From assembly GCF_003001955.1 (NCBI RefSeq), contig NZ_PVNH01000010.1, forward strand, positions 1-64,000: a stretch of DNA of 64,000 bases. Reading direction: 5' to 3'. Origin of the DNA: Prauserella shujinwangii. GTDB lineage: Bacteria > Actinomycetota > Actinomycetes > Mycobacteriales > Pseudonocardiaceae. Shown here one piece after another: positions 61,502 to 64,000 of the stretch. The notes below the pieces were generated by a model. That model made no database searches and was not told where the DNA came from. It saw only the letters and a list, made by a program, of their open reading frames with translations. The translations under genes were made by a program, and so were the position numbers. How positions within the stretch are numbered: the stretch's first letter is position 1; each line of letters begins with the position of its first letter.

Positions 61502-61584
61502 CCCGGGGGCTCCCGCCGGGCTGGGCGCGGGTCGTCGAGCGGGGAAGGGAAGCCGGTCACCGCCACGTCAGCCACGTTGACCAC
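61498..61584 (-). CDS. Possible leaderless upstream peptide coupled to the FUSC gene
   Basis: A TACCGT -10 box at 61597-61592 is followed after seven bases by GTG 61584, opening a 28-residue frame (VVNVADVAVTGFPSPLDDPR then PARREPPG). It ends in an ATGA overlap with the FUSC start. The arrangement suggests translational coupling rather than a functional peptide. Confidence 0.4.
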
Positions 61585-61705
61585 GTCGCTCACGGTAGCC
61601 CGGGCGCCGGGCGCCGCCCGGACACGGGAGGGCCACGCCCCGCAGCCCGGCGGACGCGTCGCTGCGGCAGCTGACCCGCCTGCCGCACGCGGCCACCACC
61701 CGCGT

Positions 61706-62212
61706 CTACTCGTCGTAGTAGCGGGTGGGCTGGGACCCGTAGCTGTCGCGCCGGGCGTGCGCGGGACGCAGCGCGCGGCCGGACATCCCGCTCACCAGTG
61801 AGCCGATGGCGATCCCGAGGACGAGGTACACGGCCGCGTTGACCAGCTGCACGGCGATGCTCTCGGCCACGGTGAACGGCCACACCACGAACACCACGGT
61901 GACGAGCGCGACGATCCAGCCGAAGAACGCCATCGGGCGGGGCGCGAGCATCAGCAGCGCGTGGGCCAGTGCGGTCGCCAGCAGGGCACCGACCACGCCG
62001 AAGGAGGCGAGCCACGCGGCGCCGATGTAGTCGATGGCGCCCCTGGTGTTGGTCGGGGCGATCACCGGGTATCCGAACACGCCGCGGACCACGAGTACGG
62101 CGACCACCCCGACCAGGGCCGCCACCAGCGCGGTCGCCAGCCCGCCGACCCACAGGGTCTTCGCGTCGACGCGCGGCCGCTCGGACTCGTCGAACGAGGA
62201 GTGACTGCTCAT
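61706..62212 (-). CDS. DUF6069 family membrane protein
   Basis: A 168-residue protein with four hydrophobic helices (LATALVAALVGVVAVLVVRG; AWLASFGVVGALLATALAHA; FFGWIVALVTVVFVVWPFT; VQLVNAAVYLVLGIAIGSLV) and a hydrophilic C-terminus ending TRYYDE. Typical of DUF6069. Function unknown. ATG at 62212. Confidence 0.75.
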   Translation of the reverse strand: MSSHSSFDESERPRVDAKTLWVGGLATALVAALVGVVAVLVVRGVFGYPVIAPTNTRGAIDYIGAAWLASFGVVGALLATALAHALLMLAPRPMAFFGWIVALVTVVFVVWPFTVAESIAVQLVNAAVYLVLGIAIGSLVSGMSGRALRPAHARRDSYGSQPTRYYDE

Positions 62213-62304
62213 GCCGGCTCCCTGGGCTCGCCGTCCCGTGTCCGGTTCCGACTGTAAGCCCGGTACGGACGGTGCGCGACGCGAACGTAACTCGTTCGGC
62301 GCCG

Positions 62305-63609
62305 TCAGCACGTGGCGAGGAACCGCTCCAGCACCCGGGCGCCGAAGCGGAGCCCCTCGACCGGCACCCGTTCGTCCACGCCGTGCGCCATCGACCGGTA
62401 CGGGAACCCCTCGGGCAGCCACAGCGGAGCGAACCCGTAGCAGTCGATGCCCAGCGGCGCGAACGCCTTGGCGTCCGTCCCGCCGCCCATGCAGTAGGGC
62501 ACCGCCACGGCCGCCGGATCCTCCGCTCGCAGCGCGTCCGCCATCGCGGCGAACCACGGCGAGTCGATCGGGGCCTGTACCGCGGGTTGCCTGGCCAGGA
62601 ACTCGCGCTCGACGTCCGGTCCCAGCAGGGCGTCCACCTGGGACAGCAGGGACTCCTCCGTGCCCGGCAGCACACGGGTGTCGACGAGTGCGTGCGCCGC
62701 GCTGGGGATCACGTTGACCGCGTATCCCGCCTCCAGCGCCGTCGGCGTCGTGCTGTTGCGCACCGTGGACTCGGCGAGGGAGGCGAGCGGCCCGAGCCTG
62801 GCGAGCGTTCCGTCTACATCGGACAGATCCACGTCCACGCCGAGCGCGTCTCCGGTGCGTTCCAGGAACGCCCGCACGGTCGGCGTGAGCACCACCGGCC
62901 ACTCGTGCGCGGCCAGCGCGTGCAGGGCGCCGACCAACCGGACGACGGCGTTCTCGGTGTTGCGGCGGGAGCCGTGGCCCGCCCGGCCGCGTGCGGTGAG
63001 CCGCAGGTGCGCGGTGCCGCGCTCGGCCGCGCCGATGGGGTAGACGCGCACGTTCCGGCCGTCGGCGGCGGTGGCGTGGTAGGTGTACCCGCCGGACTCG
63101 CCGATCGCCGCCGCGCAGTCGGCGAACAGCTCGCGGTGATCACGGACCAGCCAGTGCGCGCCGAAGTCGCCCCTGTCCTCCTCGTCCGCGACCAGCGCGA
63201 GTACCACGTCCCGGCGCGGTCGCCGCCCGGAGCGCAGCAGCGAGCGCAGCGCGGCGAGCGCCATCGCGCAGAAGTCCTTCATGTCGACCGTGCCGCGCCC
63301 CCAGACGAAGCCGTCTCGCACCTCGCCGGAGAACGGGTGCACCGTCCAGTCCGCCGCGTTCGCGGGCACCACGTCGAGGTGGCCCTGCACGAGCAGCGCG
63401 GGCAGGGCCGGGTCGGCTCCCGGGACGCGGGCCACCAGGTTGGCGCGGCGCGGCGCGGACTCGTGGACGTCGGTCTTGATCCCGGCGTCAGCGAGCAGCC
63501 CTGCCGCGTACTCGGCGGCGTCACGCTCGCCCTCCGCGTGGCCCCCTCCGTGGTTGGTCGTGTCGAAGCGCACCAGCCGCGCGCAGAGTTCCACCACCTC
63601 GTCGTCCAT
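62305..63609 (-). CDS. M20 family peptidase/deacylase (second copy)
   Basis: A 434-residue paralogue of the 48562 peptidase. QGHLDVVPANAADWTVHPFS, GRGTVDMKDFCAM, LVADEEDRGDFGAHWL, ARGRAGHGSRRNTENAVVR and HGVDERVPVEG give all zinc and catalytic residues. ATG at 63609, 15 bases after the M55 gene stop on the same strand, so a peptide-degrading operon (M55 D-aminopeptidase plus M20) is likely. Confidence 0.9.
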   Translation of the reverse strand: MDDEVVELCARLVRFDTTNHGGGHAEGERDAAEYAAGLLADAGIKTDVHESAPRRANLVARVPGADPALPALLVQGHLDVVPANAADWTVHPFSGEVRDGFVWGRGTVDMKDFCAMALAALRSLLRSGRRPRRDVVLALVADEEDRGDFGAHWLVRDHRELFADCAAAIGESGGYTYHATAADGRNVRVYPIGAAERGTAHLRLTARGRAGHGSRRNTENAVVRLVGALHALAAHEWPVVLTPTVRAFLERTGDALGVDVDLSDVDGTLARLGPLASLAESTVRNSTTPTALEAGYAVNVIPSAAHALVDTRVLPGTEESLLSQVDALLGPDVEREFLARQPAVQAPIDSPWFAAMADALRAEDPAAVAVPYCMGGGTDAKAFAPLGIDCYGFAPLWLPEGFPYRSMAHGVDERVPVEGLRFGARVLERFLATC

Positions 63610-63624
63610 CGCGCTCCCCGTCGT

Positions 63625-64000
63625 TCAGCCGTACTTGCCCTGTACGGCGCCGTCGGCGATCGCCGTGACCACCTTGAACGCCTGCATGGCCCCCGTCATG
63701 TCCGGCGCGTCGAACCCGACCCGGCGCACGTCCACCTGCTCCACGGTGGGGATCACGGCGGCGGCCTGGGCCAGGTGGCTGGCGTCGAACTCCACCTCGA
63801 TGCGGTGCGAGGCCCGCGCCCCGGGTGCCCGGCCCGCGCCCCGCATACTCTTCTCCGCCGCCTCGGCGAGCCACCGGGCCGTCGCCGAGGGCGGGTCGCA
63901 GATCGCGGCGTAGCGGCTCACGGCCTCCTTCACGGCCACCGTCTCGGCGGCGGGCGCGTACTCGCGAGCGTCCTCGCAGGTGAGGTCGTCCCCGCTGACG
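63625..64000 (-). CDS. M55 family D-aminopeptidase (DppA-like), C-terminal part (cut by window edge)
   Basis: The frame is open at the right edge; 124 codons and the stop are seen. SGDDLTCEDAREYAPAAETV, AVKEAVSRYAAICDPPSATA, RIEVEFDASHLAQAAAVIPT and RRVGFDAPDMTGAMQAFKVV match the C-terminal half of DppA-type zinc D-aminopeptidases. The zinc-binding N-terminus lies outside. Related enzymes release D-amino acids from cell-wall-derived peptides. Confidence 0.8.
   Translation of the reverse strand, partial: VSGDDLTCEDAREYAPAAETVAVKEAVSRYAAICDPPSATARWLAEAAEKSMRGAGRAPGARASHRIEVEFDASHLAQAAAVIPTVEQVDVRRVGFDAPDMTGAMQAFKVVTAIADGAVQGKYG

Overview
The window is GC-rich actinobacterial DNA. Its gene families and habits point to a Pseudonocardiaceae-like soil actinomycete (Amycolatopsis or Saccharopolyspora relatives): many apparent leaderless GTG/ATG starts 6-8 nt after a TAnnnT -10 box, WXG100-type secretion substrates, an F420-type LLM oxidoreductase, WYL and LAL regulators, three terpene cyclases, and a LexA-type SOS box in front of a DUF222/13E12 gene. 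The genus is inference only. No rRNA, CRISPR array or transposase was seen; one tRNA (Leu-GAG) is present.

Layout. 0-8 kb: SOS-controlled DUF222-HNH gene (cut by the left edge), polysaccharide deacetylase divergent from a MerR regulator, secreted SGNH esterase, His-rich metal-binding protein, LURP-one-like protein, a three-gene type VII secretion substrate operon, and a secreted intradiol dioxygenase-like lipoprotein. 8-10 kb: a terpene cyclase with its own polyprenyl diphosphate synthase. 10-20 kb: small stress and regulatory genes (VOC, DinB, WYL, MarR, AlkD), several of them frameshifted or shortened, and a large penicillin-acylase-type hydrolase. 20-22 kb: an ArsR-arsenate reductase fusion with its operator, and an AA10 LPMO behind a CebR/CelR box. 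22.5-25 kb: a fused prenyltransferase-terpene cyclase overlapping a cytochrome P450 that has lost its centre. 25.6-33.6 kb: a LacI-headed operon (FAD oxidoreductase, HyuA-like protein, unknown protein, 12-TM-type anion transporter, Tat-exported beta-propeller), apparently one catabolic unit. 34.2-37.3 kb: a lipoprotein, a third terpene cyclase and a double-hotdog-like protein in lower-GC DNA.

37.3-48.3 kb is a gene graveyard: remnants of VOC, MFS, TetR, amidohydrolase, molybdenum hydroxylase, MmyB-type XRE, YbaB, LAL and amidohydrolase/Atu4866 genes lie among a few intact genes (LAL regulator, TetR plus alpha/beta-hydrolase, zinc MDR dehydrogenase). It ends at the 3' end of tRNA-Leu(GAG). From 48.5 kb on the DNA is core-like and intact: M20 peptidase, WYL regulator, DUF5703 and lipoprotein, aldo/keto reductase, LLM oxidoreductase, uppP, phosphomutase, M3 peptidase, mdh, FUSC membrane protein, DUF6069, a second M20 peptidase and the C-terminal part of an M55 D-aminopeptidase cut by the right edge.

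Most notable are the prenyltransferase-cyclase fusion (domain order opposite to the fungal chimeras) beside a collapsed P450, the repeated clean in-frame internal deletions in unrelated genes, and a dispersed nested-palindrome terminator present at 4.8 and 58.3 kb.
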